From Sphingomonadales bacterium (GTDB lineage: Bacteria; Pseudomonadota; Alphaproteobacteria; Sphingomonadales; Sphingomonadaceae), in contig JADKCA010000003.1 of assembly GCA_016714795.1 (NCBI GenBank), positions 248,001 through 312,000 on the forward strand: 64,000 bases of DNA, in the 5' to 3' direction. Position numbers and translations under genes: made by a program. Below the pieces are notes generated by a model. That model had not been told where the DNA came from. It saw nothing but the letters and a program-made list of their open reading frames with translations, and did no database searches. The first letter of the stretch is position 1, and the number at the start of each line of letters is the position of its first letter. Shown here in pieces: positions 51,072 to 60,281 of this stretch.

Positions 51072-51545
51072 TCAAGCGCCGACGAGCTTCGGTTCGGAAA
51101 TGAACCCGACGCGCAGGAAGCCGGAGCCCTGCATGATCGAGATCACACCGCCAACGCAGCGATAGGGCGCATTGCGGTCAGCACGGATATGAACTTCCGG
51201 CAGATCGTCCACGCTCTTGGCCTTGTCGCCCAGACGCTCCACCTCATTGGTGAACTTTGCGACGGCGCGGTTCTGGAGATCCACCGCGTGAATGCGGGAG
51301 AGGCCCCAATAGACACCGCAGCTATTGTCCGGTTCGCGGCGCACGGAGAGCACCACATTTTCAGCCTTGGTTGCGGAGGACTGGTAGGCCACGTTCGGAA
51401 CCTTGACCTTCACCGTCTTGATCGCCACCGGAACGGTGATGAGGAAGATGATGAGCAAAACCAGCATCACGTCCACGAGCGGCGTCGTGTTGATGTCGGA
51501 CAATACGGCGTCATCGCTACCGTCACCGCTAACGGTCATTGCCAT
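51072..51545 (-). CDS. exbD: ExbD/TolR biopolymer transport protein
   Basis: A 157-residue ExbD. INTTPLVDVMLVLLIIFLIT contains the essential membrane Asp, and a periplasmic domain with a cysteine (DNSCGVYWG) follows. Two ExbD paralogues in one cluster is usual for sphingomonads with many TonB receptors. Start ATG 51545. The 36-bp gap to the next exbD suggests co-transcription. Confidence 0.9.
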   Translation of the reverse strand: MAMTVSGDGSDDAVLSDINTTPLVDVMLVLLIIFLITVPVAIKTVKVKVPNVAYQSSATKAENVVLSVRREPDNSCGVYWGLSRIHAVDLQNRAVAKFTNEVERLGDKAKSVDDLPEVHIRADRNAPYRCVGGVISIMQGSGFLRVGFISEPKLVGA

Positions 51546-51610
51546 TGTACAATTCCTATCTACACATTGCCGGCCGGGTCAAAAATCGGCCCGGCGGTAA
51601 TCGGGCTTTG

Positions 51611-51645
51611 CGAGGGCGGCAGAACCATTGGTCCGACCGCCCTCG
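51611..51645. other. Hairpin in exbB-exbD gap
   Basis: CGAGGGCGG (51611-51619) pairs with CCGCCCTCG (51637-51645), and the loop contains the smaller palindrome ACCATTGGT. There is no T-run, so it is more likely an mRNA stabilising or attenuating structure after the exbB stop than a full terminator, which would explain higher exbB than exbD expression. Confidence 0.45.
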
Positions 51646-51653
51646 AAAACAGC

Positions 51654-52415
51654 TTACTTCTTGGCAGCGGCCGGAGCAGCAGCAGGAGCGGCCTTCACAG
51701 CCGGCTTCACCGCACCACCGGACATCATGTAGCCATGAATGTCAGTGGCGAATGTGCCCATACGCTCGGCAATCAGCTTGTTGCGACGCTGCAACCAGTT
51801 GTAGCCCATAACCGCAGGCACAGCCACAGCCAGACCGATGGCGGTCATGATGAGCGCTTCACCAACCGGACCGGCAACCTTGTCGATCGACGCGTCGCCG
51901 GTCAGACCGATCTTGATGAGCGCGCGATAAATACCGATAACCGTACCGAACAGACCGATGAACGGTGCAGTCGAACCCACGGTGGCGAGGAACGAAAGGC
52001 CCGTACCGAGCTTCGCGTTGATCGCGTCCTGCGAACGGCGCAGCGAGTTGTGCATCCATTCGTGCTGATCCATCGGATCGGTCAGCTTGCCATGCTCTTC
52101 TTCAGCCTTGATGCCGTCTTCGGCAATCTGGCGGAACACGGTGTTCTTGTCGAGCTTGGCAGCGCCTTCCTTGATGCCGCCAGCGGACCAGAACTTCTGC
52201 ACGCCTTCAACAGACTGCTTCAGAATCTTGCCCTGTTCGAAAACCTTGGTGAACAGGATGTACCAGGAAACGATCGACATGATAGCCATGATGCCAGCCG
52301 TGCCCCAAGCAACGGGGCCGCCCTGGGTAAGGGCTTCAACAATGCCAAATTCTTTGACGGCCGCCTCGGTGCCGGCGGCGGCAGCTGCGTTCGCAGTCAG
52401 AGTCAGATCAAACAT
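51654..52415 (-). CDS. exbB: MotA/TolQ/ExbB proton channel protein
   Basis: A 253-residue inner-membrane protein with three helices (AWGTAGIMAIMSIVSWYILF, FLATVGSTAPFIGLFGTVIG, GEALIMTAIGLAVAVPAVMG). The GLFGTVIGIYRAL block is the family signature. It forms the ExbB pentamer around ExbD and energises TonB. An Ala/Pro/Lys tail ends the protein. It is the second gene of the cluster, after tonB. Confidence 0.93.
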   Translation of the reverse strand: MFDLTLTANAAAAAGTEAAVKEFGIVEALTQGGPVAWGTAGIMAIMSIVSWYILFTKVFEQGKILKQSVEGVQKFWSAGGIKEGAAKLDKNTVFRQIAEDGIKAEEEHGKLTDPMDQHEWMHNSLRRSQDAINAKLGTGLSFLATVGSTAPFIGLFGTVIGIYRALIKIGLTGDASIDKVAGPVGEALIMTAIGLAVAVPAVMGYNWLQRRNKLIAERMGTFATDIHGYMMSGGAVKPAVKAAPAAAPAAAKK

Positions 52416-52471
52416 GTGTTACTTTCCTCTCAAGAATATAAATCAGATCAAATTTCGGTTGAGTGCTGCGA

Positions 52472-53128
52472 TCACTTCGGAATCTGCCAGCGGATACGAT
52501 GGCTGAACGTGTCAGACGTCGGATTGCCCGCTGAGTCGATGGCCGGTTTGAACCGCGCACGGCGCGAAACAAGACGGCAAGTCGCATCATCCAGTGCGGA
52601 AGACCCGCTGGAACTCGTCACGGAACAGCCCGTCACGCGGCCATCAGGGCCGATTTCAAGCCGGAAGCCCGTCACACCCTGTTCCTCAGCGCGCAACGCA
52701 GACGACGGATAGTCGTCATTGGTCGCCCAGCTGCCCGGCGATCCCTTCGGCGTGGCCTTCGAAGCCTTGGCCGGAGGCGGCGGAGGCGGCGGAGGCGGAG
52801 GCGGGGGAGGCGGCGGAGGCGGAGGCGGAGGAGGCGCATCATTTTGCGGCGGAAGCTGGTTCACCGGCTTCACGTCCACCTTCACCTGCACCGGCGGAGT
52901 CGTCACCTTGGGCGGCGGCGGCAGATCCTTCGGCGGGGGCGGCGGCTCCTCTGTGGGTTCGGGCTCTTCCGGAGTCACGTCAAACGACTCCGTATCTTCG
53001 AATACCGCCATGACGCCATCCATGCCCAGCCCGCGCACAAGCGCGAAGCCGAACCCGACGTGAATGAGCGCCACGATGCCGATGGCGATCATGCGGGAAT
53101 TCGATTTCTGTGGGTCAGTATAGGCCAT
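52472..53128 (-). CDS. tonB: TonB energy-transducing protein
   Basis: A 218-residue protein with an N-terminal TM anchor (MIAIGIVALIHVGFGFALV), a glutamate/proline linker and a run of more than 20 prolines around 105-125, encoded by GGC/GGA repeats on the plus strand. The C-terminal TonB domain has YPSSALRAEEQGVTGFRLEI and FSHRIRWQIPK. It drives the receptors in this window (29648, 31744) and elsewhere. Start ATG 53128. Confidence 0.92.
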   Translation of the reverse strand: MAYTDPQKSNSRMIAIGIVALIHVGFGFALVRGLGMDGVMAVFEDTESFDVTPEEPEPTEEPPPPPKDLPPPPKVTTPPVQVKVDVKPVNQLPPQNDAPPPPPPPPPPPPPPPPPPPPPAKASKATPKGSPGSWATNDDYPSSALRAEEQGVTGFRLEIGPDGRVTGCSVTSSSGSSALDDATCRLVSRRARFKPAIDSAGNPTSDTFSHRIRWQIPK

Positions 53129-53335
53129 TAAACAACGACACTCCCTCCATCAAAACCAGACGGGGAATTGGAACGGAAGGTCACGCGACCGTCAGCACTG
53201 GCATCCCCGTATCAACCTGCCTTGGCCATATCCCGGACAGGTCATTCTTGCCGCATCTATCGCTGGATGCGCGCCGACGCAACGTGCTTTTGCCCGCCCT
53301 TGTGATTGGTGCGGATTTCGGCCTAGTGTGGCAGA

Positions 53336-54211
53336 ATGAACAGGTTTTTCCTTGCAACTTGCCTTGCCGCTTTTACCGCCGCGCCGTTCGCAAATGTTCA
53401 GGCTGCACCCGCTGAAAACAGACGGAATTCCGCAGTTTTTGTCCCCGCCAAGCCGCTATCCTATGCCGACGTGGCAGACATGGTGATGGCGGCTCGTCTG
53501 GTTGTTCGCGTGCGGGTGAAATCGGCTTCTGCCATCTCCGGCAAGGCCGCCGTTAACCTGATTCCCGGGCGAAAACGCTATTTGATGACAGGTGACGTCA
53601 TGACGTTGATTCGGGGCGAAGGGGGAATCGCGCCGCGAATCACCTGGCTGGTTGATCAGGCGCCGGATGCGCACGGCAAATTTCCCAAACTCGCCAAGGC
53701 CGAACTCATCCTGCTGGCGAACCGCGTGGCGGGCCATCCTGCCGAAGTTCAGCTTGTATCGCCAGACGCCCAATTGTTCATGACGCCCGATGCGGGATCA
53801 CGCGCGCACGCGCTGGTGGCCGAAGCCGCCAGCCCCGCTGCCCCGCCTGTCATCACCGGCATTTCGGATGCCTTTCATGCCGCCGGGCCGATCGAGGGCG
53901 AGGGAACGACGCAAATCTTCCTGACCACGCGGGAGGAGCGCCCCGTCTCCATCGGCGTGGTCCGCCAGCCGCAACAGCAAGCTGCCTGGTCGCTCTTCCT
54001 TTCGGAAACAGTGGGCGATGCAACGCCCCCGCCCCGCCGTGAAACCCTGCTCTGGTATCGGCTCGCCTGCTTTCTGCCGGATCATCTCCCCGACTCGGCC
54101 ACCGCGTCGCTTTCGGCTGCGGACAAGGCAAAGGTCAGCGAGGATTACGACCTGGTGCGCAACCAACTCGGCGCGTGCATGCGCACAGTAAAGCCGCCTT
54201 TACCCCGTTAG
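53336..54211 (+). CDS. Exported protein of unknown function
   Basis: A 291-residue protein with a Sec signal peptide (FFLATCLAAFTAAPFANVQA). The mature part is beta-rich at first (MAARLVVRVRVKSASAIS, ELILLANRV), with later helices and PVSIGVVRQPQQQAAWSLFL. A cysteine pair occurs near the C terminus (RLACFLPD, LGACMRT). No known domain is recognised. It is divergent from tonB with a long leader (53129-53335). Confidence 0.75.
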   Translation: MNRFFLATCLAAFTAAPFANVQAAPAENRRNSAVFVPAKPLSYADVADMVMAARLVVRVRVKSASAISGKAAVNLIPGRKRYLMTGDVMTLIRGEGGIAPRITWLVDQAPDAHGKFPKLAKAELILLANRVAGHPAEVQLVSPDAQLFMTPDAGSRAHALVAEAASPAAPPVITGISDAFHAAGPIEGEGTTQIFLTTREERPVSIGVVRQPQQQAAWSLFLSETVGDATPPPRRETLLWYRLACFLPDHLPDSATASLSAADKAKVSEDYDLVRNQLGACMRTVKPPLPR

Positions 54212-54320
54212 ACACCGATGGCTCTATCGTGATGCAATCCCGTTCGTATCGAGACACGGGAGCGCCACGAGCGGACAATGATGACGCGTCAATGCAACGG
54301 CATCCCGCCCCTCGCAGCCT

Positions 54321-56135
54321 TCACCCCTTGTAGAGCGCGTCGATCCGCTCTCCATAGGTCTGACGGATGACATGACGCCGGATCTTCTGGCTGGGCGTCA
54401 TCATTTCATTGTCGATCGAAAAGGCTTCAGGCGTCAGGATGATCTTGCGCACCTTTTCCGTGACCGTCAGTTGCGGATTCAGCCGGTCGACCGCCTGCAT
54501 CACCGCGCTCTTGAAAGCGGGCAGATCACACAGACTTCTCAAATCATAAGGAATGTCGTTTTCGCGCGCCCAATCAAGCGCCCATTCAGGATCGGGCACG
54601 ATCAGTCCCACCAGATGCGGCCGCTTGTCGCCAGAGACCATCGCCTGGATGATTTCGGGTTGAAGCGTCAGCATCCCTTCAATCTTCTGCGGGCTGATAT
54701 TCTCGCCCTTGTCATTGACGACGATGTCTTTCTTGCGGTCCGTGATCCGGATGCGGCCCTTGGGGTCAAACTCGCCAATGTCTCCGGTGTGGAGCCAGCC
54801 ATCCTGCACAGCCCGCCGGGTTTCCGCGTCATTGCGCCAATAACCGTGCATGACGAGTTCACCGCGCACCAGAATTTCGCCATCCTCCGCAATGCGGACC
54901 TCCACGCCCTTCATCGGCGGGCCGACCGTATCCATCTTGATGCCCGCCTTGGGGCGGTTGCACGAAATGACCGGGCCAGATTCGGTCTGGCCATAGCCTT
55001 GCAGCAGGGTGAGTCCCATCGAATGGAAGAAGATGCCAATATCCGGATTGAGCGGCGCGCCGCCCGAAACCATCGCCTTCATCCGCCCGCCGAAGCGCGC
55101 GCGGATCTTGGGGCGCAACGTCTTGGAGAGGAAGAGATTGACCGGACGGTCCCACAGCTTGAGCCCGCCGCCCATTTCCTTGGCGCCCAGCGCCAGCGCC
55201 CGCCGCATCAACGCCTGCGGCACTTTGCCCTGTTTCTCGACCTGCTTCATGATGCGCGTGCGCAGCACTTCAAACAGTCGCGGCACCACGACCATGATGG
55301 TCGGGCGGATTTCCTCGATATTGCCCGCCAGTTTCTCAAGGCTTTCGGCATATGCAATCTGCCCGCCCAGCCCGATGGGCAGATAAAGCCCGCCCGAATG
55401 CTCATAGGCATGGCTGAGCGGAAGAAAAGAGAGAAAAACCTCGTCCTCCCAGCCGAAATCCTCCTTGATGATTTCCACACAGCCTTCGACATTGCACAGG
55501 ATGGCCCCATGATGCTGCTTCACCCCGCGCGGCGCGCCGCCGGTGCCGCTGGTGTAAATGATGCAGGCCGTGTCTTCGCGTTTGAACGCCCGTTCGGCAT
55601 GGGCCGCGCACGCCGCTACGTCCACATCAGGCCGGGAGACAAGCGCCGTCCAGTCATGAAGGTCAACCCCGGTGGACTGGCCAACGCGAATATCCTCAAT
55701 GGCGATCATGTGACGCGCGTTGGTAGCACGTATGGCGGCTGGCATGATCGATTGCGCCAGCTTTGCTGTAGACAGAATAACGGCGGATGCGCCCGAATCT
55801 TCCATGATATGCTGATGATCGCGTTCGCCATTGGTGGTGTAGGTGGGCACGGTGATATATTCGGCGGCCATGATTCCCAGATCGGCTATGGCCCATTCGG
55901 GGCGGTTCTCGGAGACCAGCATGACCCGGTCACCGCGTTTGAGGCCCAGCGCTTCCAGCCCTGCAGCCAGCGAGGCCACCTGGCGCGCCGCTTCTTTCCA
56001 GCTGATCGCGTGCCACACGCCATCCTTCTTGCCGGACAGGAACGGACTATCACCCTCTTCGGCGGCACGCCGGAAGAACATGCTGACGAGACTGGGATAA
56101 TGCTCAAATCTGCGCAGCTTTGCCCCGCCTCCCAC
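54321..56135 (-). CDS. Long-chain acyl-CoA synthetase-like AMP-ligase
   Basis: A 604-residue ANL-superfamily enzyme. The ATP motif IIYTSGTGGAPRGVK deviates from the usual TSGTTGxPKG. FLPLSHAYEHSGG, the gate motif GYGQTESGPVISCNRP, TGDIGEFDPKGRIRITDRKK and a final PSQKIRRHVIRQTYGE are present. It activates fatty acids to acyl-CoA at the membrane. Start at ATG/GTG 56135 is plausible. The substrate chain length is not readable. Confidence 0.88.
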   Translation of the reverse strand: MGGGAKLRRFEHYPSLVSMFFRRAAEEGDSPFLSGKKDGVWHAISWKEAARQVASLAAGLEALGLKRGDRVMLVSENRPEWAIADLGIMAAEYITVPTYTTNGERDHQHIMEDSGASAVILSTAKLAQSIMPAAIRATNARHMIAIEDIRVGQSTGVDLHDWTALVSRPDVDVAACAAHAERAFKREDTACIIYTSGTGGAPRGVKQHHGAILCNVEGCVEIIKEDFGWEDEVFLSFLPLSHAYEHSGGLYLPIGLGGQIAYAESLEKLAGNIEEIRPTIMVVVPRLFEVLRTRIMKQVEKQGKVPQALMRRALALGAKEMGGGLKLWDRPVNLFLSKTLRPKIRARFGGRMKAMVSGGAPLNPDIGIFFHSMGLTLLQGYGQTESGPVISCNRPKAGIKMDTVGPPMKGVEVRIAEDGEILVRGELVMHGYWRNDAETRRAVQDGWLHTGDIGEFDPKGRIRITDRKKDIVVNDKGENISPQKIEGMLTLQPEIIQAMVSGDKRPHLVGLIVPDPEWALDWARENDIPYDLRSLCDLPAFKSAVMQAVDRLNPQLTVTEKVRKIILTPEAFSIDNEMMTPSQKIRRHVIRQTYGERIDALYKG

Positions 56136-56208
56136 CCTCTCCTGCTTTCAGCATTGCCGACGTCGTAATGAAGCTTGCGCCGGACGCAAAGCGGAAATGC
56201 GATTTGAT

Positions 56209-57885
56209 CTATTCGGACAAGGCCACGCCTTCACTGCGCGGGTCTGCCGCGCCCGCCCAACCTTGCGCCGTCAGCTCTGCTGCATTGGCCTTGAGGCGTG
56301 GCATGTCCACCGCCATCACCATATGGCCACGCTGCGCCAGCGGAACGGCCATCGCGGCGAGCGGCGTGCCCGCCTCCACCTGAATTGCACCGCCGGAATA
56401 ATAGATCATGGGCGCAGCAATCGCCTCGCTTGCGCTCATGCCCCAATCCAGCCGGGCGATCAGGGCCTTGGCAACCTGCATGATGATGGTTTTCCCCCCA
56501 GCCGCCCCCACGGTGAAGACCGGCTTGCCATCCGGCCCATAGACGATGGTGGGCGCCATGGACGAGAGCGGGCGCTTGCCGGCCTCCACGCGGTTGGCCA
56601 CGGGGGCACCGCGCTCTTCGGGCACGAAGCTGAAATCGGTCAGTTCGTTGTTCAGAACATAGCCCTTCACCACCAGCTGGCTGCCGAACGGGCCTTCCAC
56701 GGTAGAGGTCATCCCCGCAATCTGGCCGCGCCCGTCGACTGCGACGAAATGCGTCGTGCCCGGCACATCGGCGGTCGTGGAAGCCGTGCGCGGCGCAGCC
56801 CCAGGCGGCAGGCCGGGTTCATAGGCGGAAAGCGACTTGTCTGACGAAATGCTGGCAGAGCGCGTGGCCAGATACGTCTTGTCGAGCAGCCCCGCCACCG
56901 GAACCGAAACAAAATCAGCGTCGCCCAGATAGCGCTCCCGATCTGCATAAGCGAGTTGCATGGCCTCTGCGATCAGGTGCCAGGCTTCGGGTGAATCCTT
57001 GCCCAAAGCTTTCATGTCGAATCGTTCGAGCAAACCCAGCACCTGAAACACCGTGGTCGCGCCGGATGAAGGCGGCCCCATGCCGCACAGACGGTAAACG
57101 CGATAGGCCATGCAGACCGGCTTGCGCACCTTGGCGCGGTATCCGGCCAGATCCTTCACGGTCATCGGCACCGCATTGCGCGGTGCGTTGGACACGGCGC
57201 TCGCAACCGCTTTAGCATTCGCGCCGGAATAGAAAGCGCGGGCGCCTTTCTTCGCGAGCAGGCGGAACGTGGCGGCCAGTTCGGCATTGCGCACCGTCTC
57301 CCCCGCCTGCTTGGGGCGACCGTCCTGCCAGTAAATGGCCCGCGCATCGGGAAAGTCGCTCCACACGCCTTTCATCTGCCCCAAAGCGCCCGCCAGACGC
57401 GGCGTGACCACAAATCCTTCATCCGCCAGCCGGATGGCAGGCTGGAACAGCCGCGCCCAGGGCAGCTTGCCCGATTTGCGATGCGCCATCGCCATCAACG
57501 CCATATTGCCCGGCACGCCAACCGAGCGGCCACCCGGCACAACTGTCCGAAAGTCGAGCCGTTTGCCATCGCTGCCCAGAAACAGGTCAGGCGAGGCGCT
57601 GGCGGGGGCGGTCTCCCGCCCGTCAATGCTATAGGGCTCTCGCTGGCCGGGCTGATGAACCATCAGGAACCCGCCGCCGCCGATGCCCGAAGATTGGGGC
57701 TCAACCACAGTCAGCGCCAGCATCATGGCAAGCGCAGCATCGGTCGCGCTGCCGCCTGCGCGCAAGATTTCCTGCCCGGCGGCGGCGGCGCGCGGGTCTG
57801 CGGCAGAAACGACGCCGCCTTTGCTCCATGCCGGAGCAGTCCCGGCAAACAGCACGGCAGACACAAGGACAAAAAGCTTACGCAT
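56209..57885 (-). CDS. ggt: Gamma-glutamyltransferase
   Basis: A 558-residue Ntn-hydrolase with a signal peptide (LFVLVSAVLFAGTAPAWS). It is autocleaved before the nucleophile Thr in the motif VPGTTHFVAVDGRGQIAG. The FGSQLVVKGYVLNNELTDFS block and the PLSSMAPTIV and YYSGGAIQVEAGT blocks match. It hydrolyses glutathione and gamma-glutamyl compounds in the periplasm. Start ATG 57885 overlaps pyrD's stop region (57878-57880). Confidence 0.92.
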   Translation of the reverse strand: MRKLFVLVSAVLFAGTAPAWSKGGVVSAADPRAAAAGQEILRAGGSATDAALAMMLALTVVEPQSSGIGGGGFLMVHQPGQREPYSIDGRETAPASASPDLFLGSDGKRLDFRTVVPGGRSVGVPGNMALMAMAHRKSGKLPWARLFQPAIRLADEGFVVTPRLAGALGQMKGVWSDFPDARAIYWQDGRPKQAGETVRNAELAATFRLLAKKGARAFYSGANAKAVASAVSNAPRNAVPMTVKDLAGYRAKVRKPVCMAYRVYRLCGMGPPSSGATTVFQVLGLLERFDMKALGKDSPEAWHLIAEAMQLAYADRERYLGDADFVSVPVAGLLDKTYLATRSASISSDKSLSAYEPGLPPGAAPRTASTTADVPGTTHFVAVDGRGQIAGMTSTVEGPFGSQLVVKGYVLNNELTDFSFVPEERGAPVANRVEAGKRPLSSMAPTIVYGPDGKPVFTVGAAGGKTIIMQVAKALIARLDWGMSASEAIAAPMIYYSGGAIQVEAGTPLAAMAVPLAQRGHMVMAVDMPRLKANAAELTAQGWAGAADPRSEGVALSE

Positions 57886-58909
57886 CGACACCCACCGCTT
57901 CGCTGATGGACGCGAATCCGTCCCGCTTCAAAAGCTCCACCAGCCCCGCATTGATGCGAGAAGCCAGCCCCGGCCCTTCATAGACGAGCGCCGAATAAAG
58001 CTGGACGGCAGAGGCCCCTGCCCTGATCCGCGCATAGGCATCATCCGCCGAAGCAATGCCGCCTGCACCAATCAGCGGCATGGTCCCGCCCGTTTCGGCC
58101 CGGAAGTCCCTCAGCCGCTGATGCGCCAGCGCCCTGAGCGGCGCGCCTGACAGGCCACCACTTTCTCCCGACGCAGAAGAGCGGAGCGGAGGCCGGGAAA
58201 TGGTGGTGTTGGATATGATCAGCGCATCCACAACGCCCGACGATACCGCCACAATATCCTTGATATCCTCCGGTTCCAGATCGGGCGCGACCTTGAGGAA
58301 CAGCGGCGGTCCGCGTTCGGGCATGGCGGCGCGCGATCCCGCCAGCAGTTCCGCCAGCGCGCCCTTATCCTGCAAGGCGCGCAGCCCTGGCGTATTGGGA
58401 GAAGAGATATTGATGGTGATATAGGATGCCAGCGGGGCCATCCGCGCCACGCCTTTGGCATAGTCCGCGATGCGGTCCGCCGAATCCTTGTTTGCACCGA
58501 TGTTGATGCCGACGATGCCACGCTTGCGCGCATCGGCCAGCCGCACGGCAGCAGCCTCCTGCCCGCCATTGTTGAAACCCATGCGGTTGATGACCGCGCG
58601 ATCCTCCGCCAGCCGGAACAGCCGGGGCTTCGGATTGCCCTGTTGCGGCAAGGGAGTCAGCGTGCCGACTTCCACAAATCCGAAGCCGAGCGCCAGCATC
58701 CGCTCCGGCACCTTGCCATCCTTGTCAAAGCCGGCCGCCAGCCCGACCGGCCCCGGAAGGGACAGCCCGGCCACGCGGGTGGCGAGCATGGGATGGGGTG
58801 CCGGTGTCCTCAGAAAGGGCACCAGCCGCAGCAGGTTGATCGTGGCGAGATGGGCATTCTCCCCATCCAAAGCATGGATCAGAGGGCGCAAAAGCGGGAA
58901 CAGGGACAT
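57878..58909 (-). CDS. pyrD: Dihydroorotate dehydrogenase (quinone), class 2
   Basis: A 343-residue flavoprotein oxidising dihydroorotate to orotate with quinone in pyrimidine synthesis. The N-terminal amphipathic membrane part (SLFPLLRPLIHALDGENAH) marks class 2. GLAAGFDKDGKVPERMLALG, RMGFNNGG, TINISSPNTPGLRALQ and the catalytic Ser in NISSPN follow. ATG 58909 is chosen rather than the longer frame to 58945. Its stop overlaps the ggt start. Confidence 0.93.
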   Translation of the reverse strand: MSLFPLLRPLIHALDGENAHLATINLLRLVPFLRTPAPHPMLATRVAGLSLPGPVGLAAGFDKDGKVPERMLALGFGFVEVGTLTPLPQQGNPKPRLFRLAEDRAVINRMGFNNGGQEAAAVRLADARKRGIVGINIGANKDSADRIADYAKGVARMAPLASYITINISSPNTPGLRALQDKGALAELLAGSRAAMPERGPPLFLKVAPDLEPEDIKDIVAVSSGVVDALIISNTTISRPPLRSSASGESGGLSGAPLRALAHQRLRDFRAETGGTMPLIGAGGIASADDAYARIRAGASAVQLYSALVYEGPGLASRINAGLVELLKRDGFASISEAVGVDA

Positions 58910-59039
58910 GGGGCTTTCGCTACCATTGCAGACAGCACCCGTCAAAACATGACAATCATTCTTTCAGCGAGCCAAAGTTTTTCGATATTCCAAAGACTTG
59001 CGAATTTCGTCCCGACGTCGATTTCATCCAATCCGCATA

Positions 59040-59144
59040 GTGATTCAATGGAGTATCAAGACGCTGCGACCCGAGGGCGATTCCGACTCGTCGGAAAAAC
59101 CTTCTCCTGAAACCCGGCTGAGCAATCGGCCGGGTTTCTTTTTT
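59040..59144 (+). ncRNA. Candidate small RNA 1 with terminator
   Basis: A gene-free stretch on the plus strand. Stem TTCCGA/TCGGAA (59081-59096) is followed by the unpaired CTTCTCCTGA, resembling an anti-Shine-Dalgarno loop. Then comes a strong terminator, AAACCCGGC (59110-59118) / GCCGGGTTT (59129-59137), with T6 (59139-59144). Nothing upstream on the plus strand needs this terminator, as pyrD is on the other strand. The 5' end is a guess. Confidence 0.5.
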
Positions 59145-59229
59145 CGCTGGAACGACATTTCACGCCCGCTGGTGCGAATTATCTCCGAATCTGTCCGAAC
59201 CGTTCAATTCAAGCGGTTTTTTGCAATCG

Positions 59230-59331
59230 AATCACGCGCGGGTGCTGCACATAGGCTGTGCGACCCGAAGGGTGTCCCGATCAGGAACCCTTAACTGGCC
59301 CGGCACTTTTTGTGCCGGGCCATCTTTTTTT
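59230..59331 (+). ncRNA. Candidate small RNA 2 with terminator
   Basis: Second plus-strand unit. Stem AAGGGT (59268-59273) / ACCCTT (59287-59292) is followed by a strong terminator, TGGCCCGGCAC (59296-59306), loop TTTTT, GTGCCGGGCCA (59312-59322), then T7 (59325-59331). A weaker terminator-like AACCG/CGGTT stem before TTTTTT lies near 59208. It precedes the AraC gene start by about 90 bp, so it could alternatively be the leader of that gene. Confidence 0.5.
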
Positions 59332-59424
59332 CCGTCCCCGGCTATGCGACAAGCAATGTGTAAGTGGGGCTGGTTTCCCACACGCGTGTCGCCTGCATAG
59401 AAACAACAGGGTCGGGTCGTTCGT

Positions 59425-60273
59425 GTGCTGAGTTTGAAATATGCGCCTCCGCCTGCTGATCTGGCGGAATATATCTCGGCGTTCTACCTCTTCGAATGCG
59501 ATGAGGGAGGGCTGGAGGATATTGAACGCGCGGACATCGCACAGTTCAGGATCATTCTGGATGGTGAAGCCCAATGCGGCTTTCCTGACGGCAGCCTAAT
59601 CGACTATCCCCGGATTGCCTTGTTCGGCCCGCGCCTGACTGCAACGACCGTCAAGGCGCGATCCGACAAGATGATGCGCCTGTTCGGGTGCGGTATCCTG
59701 CCCGCAGGCTGGACCTTGTCTGTCCGCAAGCCCGCCCATGAATGCGCCAACAAGATATTTCCGGCCACCGATGTGCTGAGCGGGGACTTTGATGGCTATG
59801 CCAAGGCGTTGGGCAAGGCAAAGAGCTTCGAAGAGATGGTCGAGATTTCGGTGGCCAACTGCCGGGCGGTCTATGCCGGTCTCGAGTCCGCCCCGCTCTG
59901 GTTCATCCGCGCGGTCGATAAATGGCTGGAATCGAGCATCTCTCCAGACATTGCCGACCTGGAAGCGGCCACCGGCCTGTCACGTCGCCAGATCGAGCGC
60001 CAGTGCAAGCAGACCTATGGCGCACCGCCCAAATTCCTGGTGCGCAAATATCGCGCGCTGCGCACTGCAAACGCCATCGCCAATGGCAATGAGGATTGGC
60101 AGAACTTTGTCGATGAGGCCTACTATGATCAGCCTCACTTCATCCGCGAGATCAAGGCGTTTACAGGAATGACGCCGGGGGCGATCCGCAACTCTTCGTC
60201 CCGAATTTCGCAACTGACCTTTGGCCGTGCGGCTCTTGCCGGAGACGTTAAGCCGCTGGTTTCACAGACATGA
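59425..60273 (+). CDS. AraC-family transcriptional regulator, first of tandem pair
   Basis: A 282-residue protein with an N-terminal ligand/dimer domain and a C-terminal AraC HTH (DLEAATGLSRRQIERQCKQT then YGAPPKFLVRKYRALRTANA, FIREIKAFTGMTPGAIR). The N-terminal block PPPADLAEYISAFYLFECDE recurs in similar form in the next gene. Start is GTG 59425. Target unknown; the nearest downstream genes are the second AraC and epoxide hydrolase. Confidence 0.82.
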   Translation: MLSLKYAPPPADLAEYISAFYLFECDEGGLEDIERADIAQFRIILDGEAQCGFPDGSLIDYPRIALFGPRLTATTVKARSDKMMRLFGCGILPAGWTLSVRKPAHECANKIFPATDVLSGDFDGYAKALGKAKSFEEMVEISVANCRAVYAGLESAPLWFIRAVDKWLESSISPDIADLEAATGLSRRQIERQCKQTYGAPPKFLVRKYRALRTANAIANGNEDWQNFVDEAYYDQPHFIREIKAFTGMTPGAIRNSSSRISQLTFGRAALAGDVKPLVSQT

Positions 60274-60281
60274 GGCCCTAG

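Noticed and set aside
50571..52712. 713-codon plus ORF over the exbD/exbB region
   Set aside because: Antisense to four TonB-system genes; composition without any domain.
52719..53063. Glycine-rich protein on plus strand with about 20 consecutive Gly
   Set aside because: The GGC/GGA run is the complement of the TonB polyproline linker, not a separate gene.
54372..56168. 598-codon plus ORF opposite the acyl-CoA ligase
   Set aside because: Antisense shadow; the minus-strand ligase motifs are convincing.
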